Below are positions 1-7,552 of a stretch of DNA of 37,477 nt, piece after piece (position 1 is the stretch's first letter; every line of letters starts with the position of its first letter). The stretch covers positions 1-37,477 of the forward strand of contig NZ_JAQVEJ010000011.1 of NCBI RefSeq assembly GCF_028698005.1. The letters are read 5' to 3'. A program made the position numbers and the translations under genes. This stretch comes from Hydrogenophaga sp. (GTDB lineage: Bacteria; Pseudomonadota; Gammaproteobacteria; Burkholderiales; Burkholderiaceae_C). Below the pieces are notes generated by a model. That model ran no database searches. It was not told the DNA's origin and saw nothing but the letters and a program-made list of their open reading frames with translations.

Positions 1-80
1 TGCTCGGCCAGCAGCGACACGCTGTAGACGTCGAACAGCGTGCCATAGGCATCGAACAGGACCGCGCGTGGTTTTTCCAT
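1..80 (-). CDS. Haloacid dehalogenase type II-like protein, 5' end only
   Basis: Only the first 26 codons lie in the window; the gene continues beyond base 1. The start is the ATG read from base 80 on the minus strand. The peptide reads MEKPRAVLFDAYGTLFDVYS. A hydrophobic strand leads into FDAYGTLFD, which is the motif I of the HAD superfamily. In the L-2-haloacid dehalogenase (type II) branch the first Asp of this motif (here residue 10) is the nucleophile, and the Ala-Tyr-Gly-Thr wording is typical of that branch. The substrate cannot be inferred from this fragment; many type II proteins act on small organic acids or phosphates. It is transcribed away from the betaine-uptake operon, with an AT-rich gap between the two. 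Confidence 0.75.
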   Translation of the reverse strand, partial: MEKPRAVLFDAYGTLFDVYSVSLLAE

Positions 81-110
81 GCCGTCACTTTATTCGATCC
101 TTTGACATTC

Positions 111-138
111 ATTTAAACAGGAAAAACCAAAATATCAA
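111..138 (-). promoter_or_regulatory. Possible sigma-70 promoter for the HAD gene
   Basis: Read on the minus strand, TTGATA (133-138) is followed after 16 bp by TTAAAT (111-116), about 30 bp upstream of the start codon at 80. The boxes match the consensus at 5 of 6 and 4 of 6 positions. The surroundings are clearly AT-rich in an otherwise GC-rich window, as expected for a promoter. This is pattern matching only. Confidence 0.35.
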
Positions 139-215
139 TGACTTTTTTATACGTAATAGGCGTCAATTCGATGGCCCATGCGGTCGATCGCGATGGGGTT
201 CGCTGACAGATGGGC

Positions 216-244
216 TTGCCTAATTGGCTTTGTGCAAATATAAT
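216..244 (+). promoter_or_regulatory. Sigma-70 promoter of the betaine-uptake operon
   Basis: TTGCCT (216-221) and a perfect TATAAT (239-244) are separated by 17 bp, the optimal spacing. Transcription would begin near base 251, leaving a leader of about 150 nt before the start codon at 402. Confidence 0.6.
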
Positions 245-265
245 TTGGCCACACATATCTCTAAT

Positions 266-319
266 GGATGCCGGCCCCGGATTTGGGTGGCCGTGTGCCG
301 CCTGCGGTGGCCAGCATCC
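266..319 (+). promoter_or_regulatory. Leader hairpin upstream of the betaine-uptake operon
   Basis: GGATGCCGGCC (266-276) is complementary to GGCCAGCATCC (309-319) at 10 of 11 positions, closing a 32-nt GC-rich loop. It lies in the predicted 5' untranslated region, about 70 nt upstream of the ribosome site. There is no T-run, so it is not a standard terminator. Role unknown; it matches no riboswitch I recognise. Confidence 0.4.
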
Positions 320-401
320 GGTGGTCTGCGACCGCCTCTTCGTGCCCGCGGCTGGCTCGCGGGGTCACCCTGACATATATCCCCATCAGCAGGAGGAATC
401 C

Positions 402-1457
402 ATGTATTCATCACCGCTTCGCCTTTCTGTGGGCGCCTGTTTCGGTCTTGCCGCCCTGGCGCTGGCCGGCTGTGGCCAGAGCAACCAGGAGGCGGCCGTG
501 TCGGCCGCCGTCGAGGCACCGGCGCAGGCCGCCTGCGGCAAGGTCACCGTGGCCAACATGAACTGGCAGTCGGCCGAGGTGCTGGCCAGTATCGACAAGA
601 TGATCATGACCCATGGCTATGGCTGCGAGGTCGAGATCGTGCCCGGCGATACCATGCCGACCCTGACCTCCATGATGGAAAAGGGCCAGCCCGACGTGGC
701 TCCCGAAGCCTGGATCAACGCCGTGCGCGAGCCGCTCGAAGCGGCCGTGCAGGCCGGCAAGCTGCACTATGCGGCGCGTTCGCTCAGCGACGGTGGCGTG
801 GAGGGCTGGTGGATTCCCAAGTACGTGGCCGACGCCCACCCGGAGATCAAGACCATCGACGATGCGCTGGCACGTCCCGACCTGTTCCCCGCGCCGGAGC
901 AGCCGGGCAAGGGCGCGGTGCACAACTGCCCCTCGGGCTGGAACTGCCAGATCACGACCGACAATGCTTTCAAGGCCTGGGGCGCCGCGGGCAAGAACTT
1001 CGTGCTGCTGGACACCGGGTCGGCCGCTGGCCTGGACGGCTCCATCGCCAAGGCCTACGAACGCCAGGAAGGCTGGCTGGGCTACTACTGGGCGCCGACC
1101 TCGATCCTGGGCAAGTACGAGATGGTGCGCCTGGAAGCGGGCGTGCCGCTGGACCGCGTGGCCTTTGACGGCTGCAACGCCAAGGCCGACTGCAGCCAGC
1201 CGACCAAGACCGACTGGCCACGTGCCGAGGTTTTCACCGTGGTCACCGACCGCTTCAAAAACGAGGGTGGTGCGGCCTATGAGTACCTCGCCCGCCGAAG
1301 CTGGAACAACGACACGGTCAACAAGCTGCTGGCCTGGATGAGCGACAACCAGGCCACGGGTGACGACGGTGCCCGCCAGTTCCTGCGCACCAGCGAGGCG
1401 GTGTGGATGCCCTGGGTCACACCCGAGGCGGCGGACAAGATCAAGGCGGCGCTTTGA
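402..1457 (+). CDS. Glycine betaine/proline-type ABC transporter, substrate-binding lipoprotein
   Basis: This 351-residue protein would capture a quaternary-amine osmolyte such as glycine betaine, proline betaine or choline and deliver it to the permease encoded next. It begins with a signal peptide ending in the lipobox LALAGC, with Cys24 as the acylation site, so it is probably anchored in a membrane. The mature part has features of the OpuAC/ProX family (QSAEVLASIDKMIMTHGYGC near the N-terminus, VAPEAWINAVREPL, GWLGYYWAPTSILGKYEMV). I chose the ATG at 402 because it follows AGGAGG by five bases and gives a clean signal peptide; the frame is open upstream to 210. The gene is first in a three-gene operon and its stop codon overlaps the permease start (TGATG). 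Exact ligand cannot be read from sequence. Confidence 0.88.
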   Translation: MYSSPLRLSVGACFGLAALALAGCGQSNQEAAVSAAVEAPAQAACGKVTVANMNWQSAEVLASIDKMIMTHGYGCEVEIVPGDTMPTLTSMMEKGQPDVAPEAWINAVREPLEAAVQAGKLHYAARSLSDGGVEGWWIPKYVADAHPEIKTIDDALARPDLFPAPEQPGKGAVHNCPSGWNCQITTDNAFKAWGAAGKNFVLLDTGSAAGLDGSIAKAYERQEGWLGYYWAPTSILGKYEMVRLEAGVPLDRVAFDGCNAKADCSQPTKTDWPRAEVFTVVTDRFKNEGGAAYEYLARRSWNNDTVNKLLAWMSDNQATGDDGARQFLRTSEAVWMPWVTPEAADKIKAAL

Positions 1458-2359
1458 TGGCAGGGGCCGGTATGGACTGGCTCAGGCAGTTCCCCGCCAT
1501 GGGTGCCGATGCCCTGAGCGCGTTGCGGCGCACCATTGACGAAGCTTTCCGCGGCTTCACGCGCGAACACGGCGCGGCGCTGGAGCAGGTGTTTCTGCCG
1601 CTGCGCGAGTTCCTGCTGTTTTCCGAGCGCCTGCTGACGCATTCGCCCTGGCCCGTCGTGCTGGGCGTGATCGCGCTCGTGGTCTGGCTGGCCACGCGCA
1701 GCGGCAAGGTGGTGCTGGGCGCCGTGGTGACACTGCTGCTGATCGGCTACTTCGGCATGTGGGACGACACCATGAAGACCATCTCGATGATCTTCGTGTG
1801 CACGGTGGTGGCACTCGTGCTGGGGTTGCCGCTGGGCATCCTCATGAGCCGCTCCGACCGCCTGCAGCGCCTCGTCAACCCGGTGCTCGACGTCATGCAG
1901 ACGATGCCCAGTTTCGTGTACCTGATTCCGGTGGTGATGCTGCTGGGCATCGGACGCGTGCCGGGGCTGATCGCGGTGGTGATCTATGCGATCCCGCCGG
2001 TGATCCGCTTCACCAACCTGGGCATCCGCCTGGTCGACAAGGACCTGCTGGAGGCGGCCGACGCCTTCGGCAGCTCGGCCTGGCAGAAGATGCGTCAGGT
2101 GCAGCTGCCGCTGGCGCTGCCGACCATCATGGCCGGCGTGAACCAGACCATCATGCTGTCGCTGGCCATGGTCGTGATCGCCGCCATGATCGGGGTGCAG
2201 GGCCTGGGCCAGCCGGTGCTGCGCGCGATCTCGAACCAGTACTTCACCATGGGCGTGTTCAACGGTCTGGCCATCGTGGGCATCGCCATCATCTTCGACC
2301 GCGCATCGCAGGCCTACGGCAAGCGACTGCAAAAACACCTGGAGGTCAGGCATGGTTGA
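1457..2359 (+). CDS. Betaine/proline-type ABC transporter permease (ProW-like)
   Basis: This is a 300-residue inner-membrane permease of the BPD_transp_1 type. After an N-terminal cytoplasmic/amphipathic stretch of about 70 residues, a series of hydrophobic segments follows (for example WPVVLGVIALVVWLATRSG and MIFVCTVVALVLGLPLGIL). The region EAADAFGSSAWQKMRQVQLP is the EAA loop that docks on the ATPase. The order of genes (binding protein, permease, ATPase) and the ProW-like sequence support a glycine betaine or proline betaine importer. The start ATG overlaps the preceding TGA; the last 8 bp overlap the ATPase gene, indicating translational coupling. A second in-frame ATG at 1472 would shorten it by five residues. 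Confidence 0.88.
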   Translation: MAGAGMDWLRQFPAMGADALSALRRTIDEAFRGFTREHGAALEQVFLPLREFLLFSERLLTHSPWPVVLGVIALVVWLATRSGKVVLGAVVTLLLIGYFGMWDDTMKTISMIFVCTVVALVLGLPLGILMSRSDRLQRLVNPVLDVMQTMPSFVYLIPVVMLLGIGRVPGLIAVVIYAIPPVIRFTNLGIRLVDKDLLEAADAFGSSAWQKMRQVQLPLALPTIMAGVNQTIMLSLAMVVIAAMIGVQGLGQPVLRAISNQYFTMGVFNGLAIVGIAIIFDRASQAYGKRLQKHLEVRHG

Positions 2360-3461
2360 CGCAGGCCATCAGCCCGTGGCGCCAGCCGGCACGCCGGCGA
2401 CCACGGGCATCCGTATCCGCAATCTCTACAAGATCTTCGGTCCCGCGCCAGAAAAGTTCCTGCCGCTGGTGCAGCAGGGCATGAGCAAGCAGGAACTGCG
2501 CGACCAGCACAACCACGTGCTGGGCCTGCGCGACATCAATATCGACATGCCCGGTGGCGCCATACAGGTGGTGATGGGGCTGTCGGGTTCGGGCAAGAGC
2601 ACGCTGATCCGCCACGTCAACCGCCTGATCGACCCGACGGCGGGCGAGGTGCTGGTGCAGGTGGGCGGGCAGGAGGTGGACGTCGTCAAGATGTCGCCCT
2701 CCGCGCTGCGGCGCTTCCGGCGCGAGCAGACCGCGATGGTGTTCCAGAAGTTCGCACTGTTCCCGCACCTGACCGTGCTGGAGAACACGGAGTACGGGCT
2801 GGATGTGCAGGGTGTGCCGCGCAAGCAGCGGCGCGAGCGCGCACTGCGCTGGATCGAACGTGTGGGCCTCAAAGGCTACGAAGACAGCTACCCGAACCAG
2901 CTCTCGGGCGGCATGCAGCAGCGCGTGGGCCTGGCGCGGGCGCTGACCAACGATGCGCCGATCCTGCTGATGGACGAGGCCTTCTCGGCGCTGGACCCGC
3001 TGATCCGCGCCGACATGCAAGGGGTGTTGCTGGACATCCAGCAGGAGATCGGCAAGACCATCGTGTTCATCACGCACGACCTCGAAGAGGCGCTGCGCCT
3101 GGGTGACCGGATTGCCATCCTGCGCGATGGCGAGGTGGTGCAGCAGGGCACGGGCCAGCAGATCGTGCTGCAGCCGGCCGATGATTACATCACCAATTTC
3201 GTCAAGGACGTCAACCGTGGCCGCGTCATCCGCTGCCGCACGCTGATGCAGCCTGGGGCGCCGGTGCCTGGCCCGACGGTGGACGCCAGCCTGGTGATCG
3301 AGGAGGCCGCGCGCCAGCTCAGCGCCGACAACTGCGAGATGGCCAACGTCGTCAACAGCCGTGGCCGCCACCTGGGCGTGGTGAGCCTATCGGACATCAT
3401 CGGCGCGATGGTACCGCCGGCGCAGCCGGAAGCGGCCAGCACCTGGCCCAAGGCCGCCTGA
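2352..3461 (+). CDS. Betaine/proline-type ABC transporter ATP-binding protein (ProV-like)
   Basis: This 369-residue ATPase drives the uptake system. Visible motifs are Walker A GLSGSGKST (around residue 76), the Q-loop MVFQKFALFPH, signature LSGGMQQRVGLARAL, Walker B ILLMDEAFSALDP and the H-loop FITHDLEEAL. The long N-terminal extension with KFLPLVQQGMSKQELRDQ is characteristic of the ProV/OpuAA group. The C-terminal 90 residues (from about VKDVNRGRVIRC) contain a CBS-like segment ending in GVVSLSDIIGAM. The protein is somewhat shorter than E. coli ProV (400 residues), so the CBS module may be reduced. In OpuA of Gram-positive bacteria CBS domains sense ionic strength; the same role here is an inference. 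Last gene of the operon. Confidence 0.9.
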   Translation: MVDAGHQPVAPAGTPATTGIRIRNLYKIFGPAPEKFLPLVQQGMSKQELRDQHNHVLGLRDINIDMPGGAIQVVMGLSGSGKSTLIRHVNRLIDPTAGEVLVQVGGQEVDVVKMSPSALRRFRREQTAMVFQKFALFPHLTVLENTEYGLDVQGVPRKQRRERALRWIERVGLKGYEDSYPNQLSGGMQQRVGLARALTNDAPILLMDEAFSALDPLIRADMQGVLLDIQQEIGKTIVFITHDLEEALRLGDRIAILRDGEVVQQGTGQQIVLQPADDYITNFVKDVNRGRVIRCRTLMQPGAPVPGPTVDASLVIEEAARQLSADNCEMANVVNSRGRHLGVVSLSDIIGAMVPPAQPEAASTWPKAA

Positions 3462-3470
3462 GGCCAGGGC

Positions 3471-3959
3471 TCAGAGTTCGGCCAGCGGCGTGCGCGCTCC
3501 GGCGCTGGCCGGGTCCAGCACCTGCAGCAGCGTGCCCAGATGCTGGTGCAACTGGCGCAAGGTGTCGGGCGGCAGCTGTTGCAGGGCCGCAGGCAGCACG
3601 CCTTCGTGCGGGCCGGGTGCGTTGCGCAGCAGCGCCGCGCCGGCTTCGGTCAGCCGCAGCAGCACATTGCGGCGGTCCTCCGGCGAGCGGTCCGAGACGA
3701 CCAGCGACTTGCGCAGCAACTGGCGCACCAGGTTGCTGGCGGTGGAGGGATGGATGTCCATGCGCTGCGCGAGGTCCGAGATGCCCAGACCCGGGTCGCG
3801 ACCGATCTCGCCCAACGCCCACAACTGGGCACCGCCGATGCCGACCTGTCGCTCCACCTCGCTGAAGTGCTGGCGTACCTCGCCGAAAACAAGGCGGAAC
3901 TGTCGCAGCACCTGGGTGGCGAGCTGATGGTGGGTGGAGGGAAGGGGTGTCTCGGTCAT
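3471..3959 (-). CDS. MarR family transcriptional regulator
   Basis: This 162-residue protein has the MarR layout: an N-terminal dimerisation helix (HHQLATQVLRQFRLVFGEV), a winged helix-turn-helix at about residues 45-105 (LGISDLAQRMDIHPSTASNLV as recognition region, wing DRSPEDRRNVLLRLTEAG), and a C-terminal helix pair. The start is the ATG at 3959; a longer open frame to 4214 runs into the opposing LysR gene and is not used. The gene converges on the end of the betaine operon with only 9 bp between stop codons and is divergent from the LysR gene at 4039. Ligand and targets are unknown. A short palindrome 10 bp upstream of its start may be its own operator. Confidence 0.85.
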   Translation of the reverse strand: MTETPLPSTHHQLATQVLRQFRLVFGEVRQHFSEVERQVGIGGAQLWALGEIGRDPGLGISDLAQRMDIHPSTASNLVRQLLRKSLVVSDRSPEDRRNVLLRLTEAGAALLRNAPGPHEGVLPAALQQLPPDTLRQLHQHLGTLLQVLDPASAGARTPLAEL

Positions 3960-3968
3960 GGGGTCGCC

Positions 3969-3978
3969 TGCAATTGCA
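3969..3978. promoter_or_regulatory. Palindrome, possible MarR operator
   Basis: TGCAATTGCA is a perfect 10-bp palindrome, 10 bp upstream of the MarR start codon and within the 79-bp gap to the divergent LysR gene. MarR proteins commonly bind such short inverted repeats next to their own gene. No experimental consensus can be assigned. Confidence 0.35.
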
Positions 3979-4038
3979 TCATCATGCCTCAAGCCCGGTC
4001 TGCCGAGGGCGGCGGCCGCACGTGTACCATCGACCGCT

Positions 4039-4971
4039 GTGGACAAGCTCAAACAACTGGAGACCTTCGTTGCGGTCGCTGCCCGTGGCAGCCTGACGGC
4101 AGCGGCCAAGGCCGAAGGGGTGGCGCCGGCCATCATCGGGCGCCGGCTCGATGGCCTGGAATCACGGCTGGGCGTCAAGCTCATGGTGCGTACCACGCGC
4201 CGCATCACCCTCACCCACGAAGGCTCGGCGTTTCTGGAGGACTGTCAGCGTCTGCTGGCCGACCTGGCCAGCGCCGAGGCCAGCGTCAGCGCCGGCGGCG
4301 TCAAGGCCAGCGGGCACCTGCGCATCACCGCGCCGGCCGGTTTCGGCCGCCGCCATGTGGCGCCTCTGGTGCCGCGCTTTCGCGAGCTGCACCCCGAGGT
4401 GAGCATTTCCCTCAACCTCAGCGACCGCGTGGTCGATGTGGCCGGCGAGGGTTTCGACTGCGCGGTGCGCGTGGGCGATCTGCCGGATTCGTCGCTGGTG
4501 AGCGTGCGACTGGCCGATAACCGGCGCCTGTGCGTGGCCACGCCGCGTTATCTGCAGCAGCACGGCCGGCCGCAGACGCCGGCCGACCTGGTGCGCTTCG
4601 ATTGCCTGACGCTCTCGTCCGATGCGTCGCAAACGCGCGGCTGGGCCTTCTCCGTGCCGCGGGACGCCGGCGGCGCAGGGGAGCGCGAGCTGATCTACCT
4701 GCGTCCGCGTGGACCGCTGGACTGCTCGGATGGACAGGTGCTGCACGAGTGGTGCCTGGCCGGCTGGGGCATCGCGTGGCGCAGTACCTGGGAGGTCGAG
4801 GCCGACATCGCCGCCGGCCGGCTGGTGACTGTTCTGGATGCGTTTGCCGCGCCCCCGAACGGCATTTTTGCCGTGTTTCCGCAGCGCAAGCACCTGGCCT
4901 TGCGTGTGCGGCTGTGGATCGATTTCCTCAAACACCATTATGCGCAGCCGGATTTCTGGTCCGGCACCTAA
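4039..4971 (+). CDS. LysR family transcriptional regulator
   Basis: This 310-residue regulator begins with a winged helix-turn-helix (residues about 3-60, DKLKQLETFVAVAARGSLTA through LGVKLMVRTTRRITLTHEG) followed by a LysR_substrate domain (about 90-295). It resembles the large group of orphan regulators near DmlR/AaeR. I chose the GTG at 4039 because it puts the family's usual first residues directly at the N-terminus; ATG codons farther upstream would add a proline/alanine-rich leader and overlap the MarR gene. It is divergent from the MarR gene. The next plus-strand gene is a secreted protease only 25 bp downstream, but a regulatory link is not evident. Target and effector are unknown. 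Confidence 0.85.
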   Translation: MDKLKQLETFVAVAARGSLTAAAKAEGVAPAIIGRRLDGLESRLGVKLMVRTTRRITLTHEGSAFLEDCQRLLADLASAEASVSAGGVKASGHLRITAPAGFGRRHVAPLVPRFRELHPEVSISLNLSDRVVDVAGEGFDCAVRVGDLPDSSLVSVRLADNRRLCVATPRYLQQHGRPQTPADLVRFDCLTLSSDASQTRGWAFSVPRDAGGAGERELIYLRPRGPLDCSDGQVLHEWCLAGWGIAWRSTWEVEADIAAGRLVTVLDAFAAPPNGIFAVFPQRKHLALRVRLWIDFLKHHYAQPDFWSGT

Positions 4972-4996
4972 GATCGACGCAGGGAAGAGAACGACG

Positions 4997-5785
4997 ATGG
5001 CACAAAGGACATGGAGATTCACAGGCGCGTTGTTGGCACTGCTGCTGGGCGCCTGCGGTGGCGGCGATGAGGAACCCGAGGTGGCCATCACCGACCCGGT
5101 GCAGCGTTGCGCGGGCATTGGCGTGCAGCCTTACGTGGCCAATGGCACGTCCTGCGTGCCGTCGGCCGCCACGCCCGTGGTCTTGCTGCTGGTGCGCGAT
5201 CGCGACGGCGACGTCGGCGCATGCTCGGGTGTCAAGGTGGCGCCGGGCCGGGTGCTCACGGCGGCCCATTGCGTCGATGCGCAAACGCGGGCGGTGGCCG
5301 GGATCGTCTGGAACGAACAGGGCCAGGCGACCCAGATACGGGCGTCGGGCTGGGTGGCGCACCCCTCGTTCAGCGAGGGCGACGACTACTATGTCGACGA
5401 TGTCGCCGTCGTGTCCTTCCCCGATGAACTGCCCGGCCCCTCGGCGCCGGTGCTGGGCCAGCGATCGCCACGAGCCGGGCAGGCCATCCTGATCGCCGGC
5501 TGGGGCGCGCCGGACTACACGCTGGCGGTGGGCTCTGCCCAACTGGACAAGGTGGCGCCGGACTACCTGCGCATTGCCTACGACGGCTCGCTGAGCAATG
5601 CCTGTCCGGGCGACTCCGGTGGACCGGCGCTGCGCAGCGTGGGCGGCCGGCAGGCGGTGGTGGGTCTGGTGTCGACCGGCACCCAGGACTGCAAGGCCGG
5701 TGGCCAGACCTTCTTCGTCAACCTGAGCAAACCGGCTGTGCTGTCGTTCATCCGTCGCGAGGTGCCGCAGGCCGAGGTCCTCTGA
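4997..5785 (+). CDS. Secreted trypsin-like (S1 family) serine protease, predicted lipoprotein
   Basis: This 262-residue protein starts with a signal peptide ending LLLGAC, so Cys20 is a likely lipidation site. The chymotrypsin-fold catalytic triad is visible: His91 in VLTAAHCVD, Asp135 in YYVDDVAVVS and Ser207 in NACPGDSGGPAL. Cys92 in TAAHC with Cys76 and Cys203 with Cys232 could form the usual S1 disulfides. The residue six before the catalytic Ser is Asn201, not the Asp of trypsins, so specificity is not obviously trypsin-like. It has no additional domain and is near the minimum size for the family. Substrate and role are unknown; it lies between a LysR gene and a convergent exporter gene. 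Confidence 0.82.
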   Translation: MAQRTWRFTGALLALLLGACGGGDEEPEVAITDPVQRCAGIGVQPYVANGTSCVPSAATPVVLLLVRDRDGDVGACSGVKVAPGRVLTAAHCVDAQTRAVAGIVWNEQGQATQIRASGWVAHPSFSEGDDYYVDDVAVVSFPDELPGPSAPVLGQRSPRAGQAILIAGWGAPDYTLAVGSAQLDKVAPDYLRIAYDGSLSNACPGDSGGPALRSVGGRQAVVGLVSTGTQDCKAGGQTFFVNLSKPAVLSFIRREVPQAEVL

Positions 5786-5803
5786 GCCGGGCCCGGGAGC
5801 GCC

Positions 5804-6448
5804 TCAGAACAGCCCGGCCACCAGCGTCGTGGCCGTGCCCCACATCATCAGGGCCACGACGCCGTCGAGCAGGCGCCACAGGCGCAGCGAATTGAGGCGG
5901 CGACCCAGCCAGAAGGCGACCGAGCCCAACAGCAGGAACCAGACCACCGAGCCCGTGGCGGCCCCCAGGCCGAAGGTGGTGTGGCCCTGGCCGTAGGCCA
6001 GCGAGGCGGTGCCGATCAGCACCGCGGTGTCCAGCCAGGCGTGCGGATTCAGGAAGGAAAACGCCAGGGCCGAGGCGATGGCCTGGCGCGCCGTCGTCGT
6101 GCTGTCCCGTGCCGTCGTGCCGTCGGCGGGCATCGCGGTGGGCACGGGGGCGGTGTCGGGGCGCAGGAAGCGCTGGAAGGCCTGCCAGCCATAGACCGTC
6201 AGGAACAGCACGCCGGCGCCGACCAGTGCGCCCAGCAACTTGTCGGACAGGCCGCCCAGCTTCGCCAGGCCCAGCACACCGAGCGAGATCAGCACGATGT
6301 CGGCCGCCGCGCAGCTCAGCACCGTGAGCCACAGATGCTGGCGGCGCAGGCCCATGCGCAGCACGTGCGCGTTCTGGGGGCCGATGGCCATGATGAGCGA
6401 CAGGCTCAGCGTCATGCCGGCGATGAAGGCGGTAGGGGCGAATGCCAC
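5804..6448 (-). CDS. LysE/ArgO family amino-acid exporter
   Basis: This 214-residue integral membrane protein belongs to the LysE superfamily. The N-terminal segment GMTLSLSLIMAIGPQNAHVL carries the family motif (GPQN), and about six hydrophobic segments follow, with a polar linker at about residues 90-120 (PDTAPVPTAMPADGTTARDS) and the second conserved region SFLNPHAWLDTAVLIGT. LysE and ArgO export lysine and/or arginine and protect against basic amino-acid overload. The gene is divergent from a LysG/ArgP-like regulator, the classical arrangement for this pair. The start read from 6448 is a GTG; the next candidate ATG is 33 bp inside. It converges on the protease gene with 18 bp between stops. 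Confidence 0.87.
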   Translation of the reverse strand: MAFAPTAFIAGMTLSLSLIMAIGPQNAHVLRMGLRRQHLWLTVLSCAAADIVLISLGVLGLAKLGGLSDKLLGALVGAGVLFLTVYGWQAFQRFLRPDTAPVPTAMPADGTTARDSTTTARQAIASALAFSFLNPHAWLDTAVLIGTASLAYGQGHTTFGLGAATGSVVWFLLLGSVAFWLGRRLNSLRLWRLLDGVVALMMWGTATTLVAGLF

Positions 6449-6542
6449 GGTGAGCGTCCTGGGTGTGTGGGTTTCTGTTTCGTGCCAGGTGGGCGGTGAA
6501 ACGTCGGGAGAGTGTGCCTGCGGTGGTGATATATTTAAATCG

Positions 6543-6571
6543 TATTTAATAAAAATTAATTTGATTAAATA
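6543..6571. promoter_or_regulatory. AT-rich inverted repeat between lysE/argO-type exporter and argP-like gene
   Basis: TATTTAAT (6543-6550) and ATTAAATA (6564-6571) form a perfect 8-bp inverted repeat with a 13-bp spacer, 7 bp before the regulator's start codon. The surrounding bases 6526-6578 are almost entirely A/T in a GC-rich genome. LysR-type regulators bind interrupted dyads of this kind, so this is a good candidate operator that would control the exporter and repress the regulator's own gene. Confidence 0.5.
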
Positions 6572-6578
6572 AACTCAA

Positions 6579-7493
6579 ATGCTTGAGACCCGGCAACTCG
6601 AAGCCCTGGCGGCGGTGGTGGAGCATGGTGGTTTCGGGCCGGCGGCGCAGGCCCTGTCGCTGTCGCTGGCCGCCGTGTCCCTGCGCATCAAGGCGCTGGA
6701 AGAGCGGCTGGGGCAGCGCTTGCTGGTGCGCGGCAAGACGGTGCGTGCCACGGCTGCCGGCCAGGCGCTGCTGGCGCATGCCAAGCGGGTGCGGTTGATG
6801 GAGGCCGATCTGCTGACCGAGTTGCAGGGCGGCGGGACGGCACGCGGCACCCGCTGGCAAAGCCTGAGTGCGGCCGTCAACGCCGACTCGCTGGCCTGCT
6901 GGTTCCTGCCCGGGGTGGCGCCGCTGTTGCAGCGGCACCGGCTGCTGCTGGAGGTGGTGGTCGACGACCAGGACCACACGCATGGCGCGCTCAAGAGCGG
7001 CGATGTGATCGGCTGCGTGACGACACTGGCCGAGCCCATGCGTGGCTGCGTGGCCGAGCCGCTGGGGGTGATGCGTTACCACTGCGTGGCCGCGCCGGCC
7101 GTGGCACAGCGCTGCCGCACCGCTGGCGGCGCGGTGTCGCCGCATCGCCTGCTGGCCCAGCCGGCGGTGATCTTCAACCGCAAGGATGCGCTGCAGGATG
7201 CCTTCCTGCAGCAGCACTTCGGCCTGGCCCAGCCGAACTACCCGCGCCATTTCGTGCCCGCGATCGATGCGTTCGAGGCCGCCATCGCGCTGGGCATGGG
7301 CTGGGGCATGGTGCCCGAGCAGCATCTGGCGGGGCGCACGGGTCTGGTCGAGATCCTGCCCGGCGCCACGGTGGATGTGGCCCTGTACTGGCAGCACTGG
7401 GCACGCGAACCGCTGTCGGCGCAGCGCCTGACGGCGGCGGTGAAGGCGGCGGCCGGGAAATACCTGAGCCGCCACGCTCCACCGCTGGCCTGA
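6579..7493 (+). CDS. LysR family regulator, ArgP/LysG-like
   Basis: This 304-residue regulator has an N-terminal winged helix-turn-helix (MLETRQLEALAAVVEHGGFG to about residue 60, including AAVSLRIKALEERLGQRLLV) and a LysR effector domain. Sequence style and divergence from a LysE/ArgO exporter point to the ArgP (IciA)/LysG subgroup, which activates exporter genes when intracellular lysine or arginine rises. The effector domain includes WFLPGVAPLL and GWGMVPEQHL, regions typical of ArgP. No clear Shine-Dalgarno site precedes the ATG; the dyad at 6543-6571 is just upstream. argS follows 59 bp downstream, an arginine-related neighbour, but it appears to have its own promoter. Confidence 0.85.
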   Translation: MLETRQLEALAAVVEHGGFGPAAQALSLSLAAVSLRIKALEERLGQRLLVRGKTVRATAAGQALLAHAKRVRLMEADLLTELQGGGTARGTRWQSLSAAVNADSLACWFLPGVAPLLQRHRLLLEVVVDDQDHTHGALKSGDVIGCVTTLAEPMRGCVAEPLGVMRYHCVAAPAVAQRCRTAGGAVSPHRLLAQPAVIFNRKDALQDAFLQQHFGLAQPNYPRHFVPAIDAFEAAIALGMGWGMVPEQHLAGRTGLVEILPGATVDVALYWQHWAREPLSAQRLTAAVKAAAGKYLSRHAPPLA

Positions 7494-7540
7494 ACACCCA
7501 CGCTCCGCCACTGGCGCGGGTCGCCGCTTCGGCGAGAACC

Positions 7541-7546
7541 TAAAAT
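7541..7546 (+). promoter_or_regulatory. Candidate -10 box of argS
   Basis: TAAAAT lies 6 bp upstream of the argS start codon. No good -35 box is seen. If used, the transcript would be nearly leaderless. Tentative. Confidence 0.3.
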
Positions 7547-7552
7547 CGCCGG

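Larger units (their letters stand above)
81..401. other. Intergenic region between divergent HAD gene and betaine-uptake operon
   Basis: This 321-bp gap is the only stretch over 300 bp without a gene. Bases 85-165 are strongly AT-rich and hold a candidate promoter toward the HAD gene. A better sigma-70 promoter faces the transporter operon at 216-244. The last 150 bp would be the transcribed leader of that operon and include a long imperfect hairpin at 266-319, ending in an AGGAGG ribosome site at 391-396. An open frame enters the transporter gene from base 210, but its codons across the leader look non-coding and the strong Shine-Dalgarno site belongs to the ATG at 402. Confidence 0.7.

Noticed and set aside
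102-107. Perfect TTGACA on the plus strand as a -35 box
   Set aside because: No -10 box is found 16-18 bp downstream; the 216-244 pair is better.
210-401. N-terminal extension of the betaine-binding protein
   Set aside because: The extension overlaps the promoter and leader, lacks a ribosome site and would bury the signal peptide. AGGAGG before 402 decides the start.
4838-4996. Longer N-terminus for the serine protease
   Set aside because: It overlaps the LysR coding end in another frame; the ATG at 4997 starts a proper lipoprotein signal peptide.
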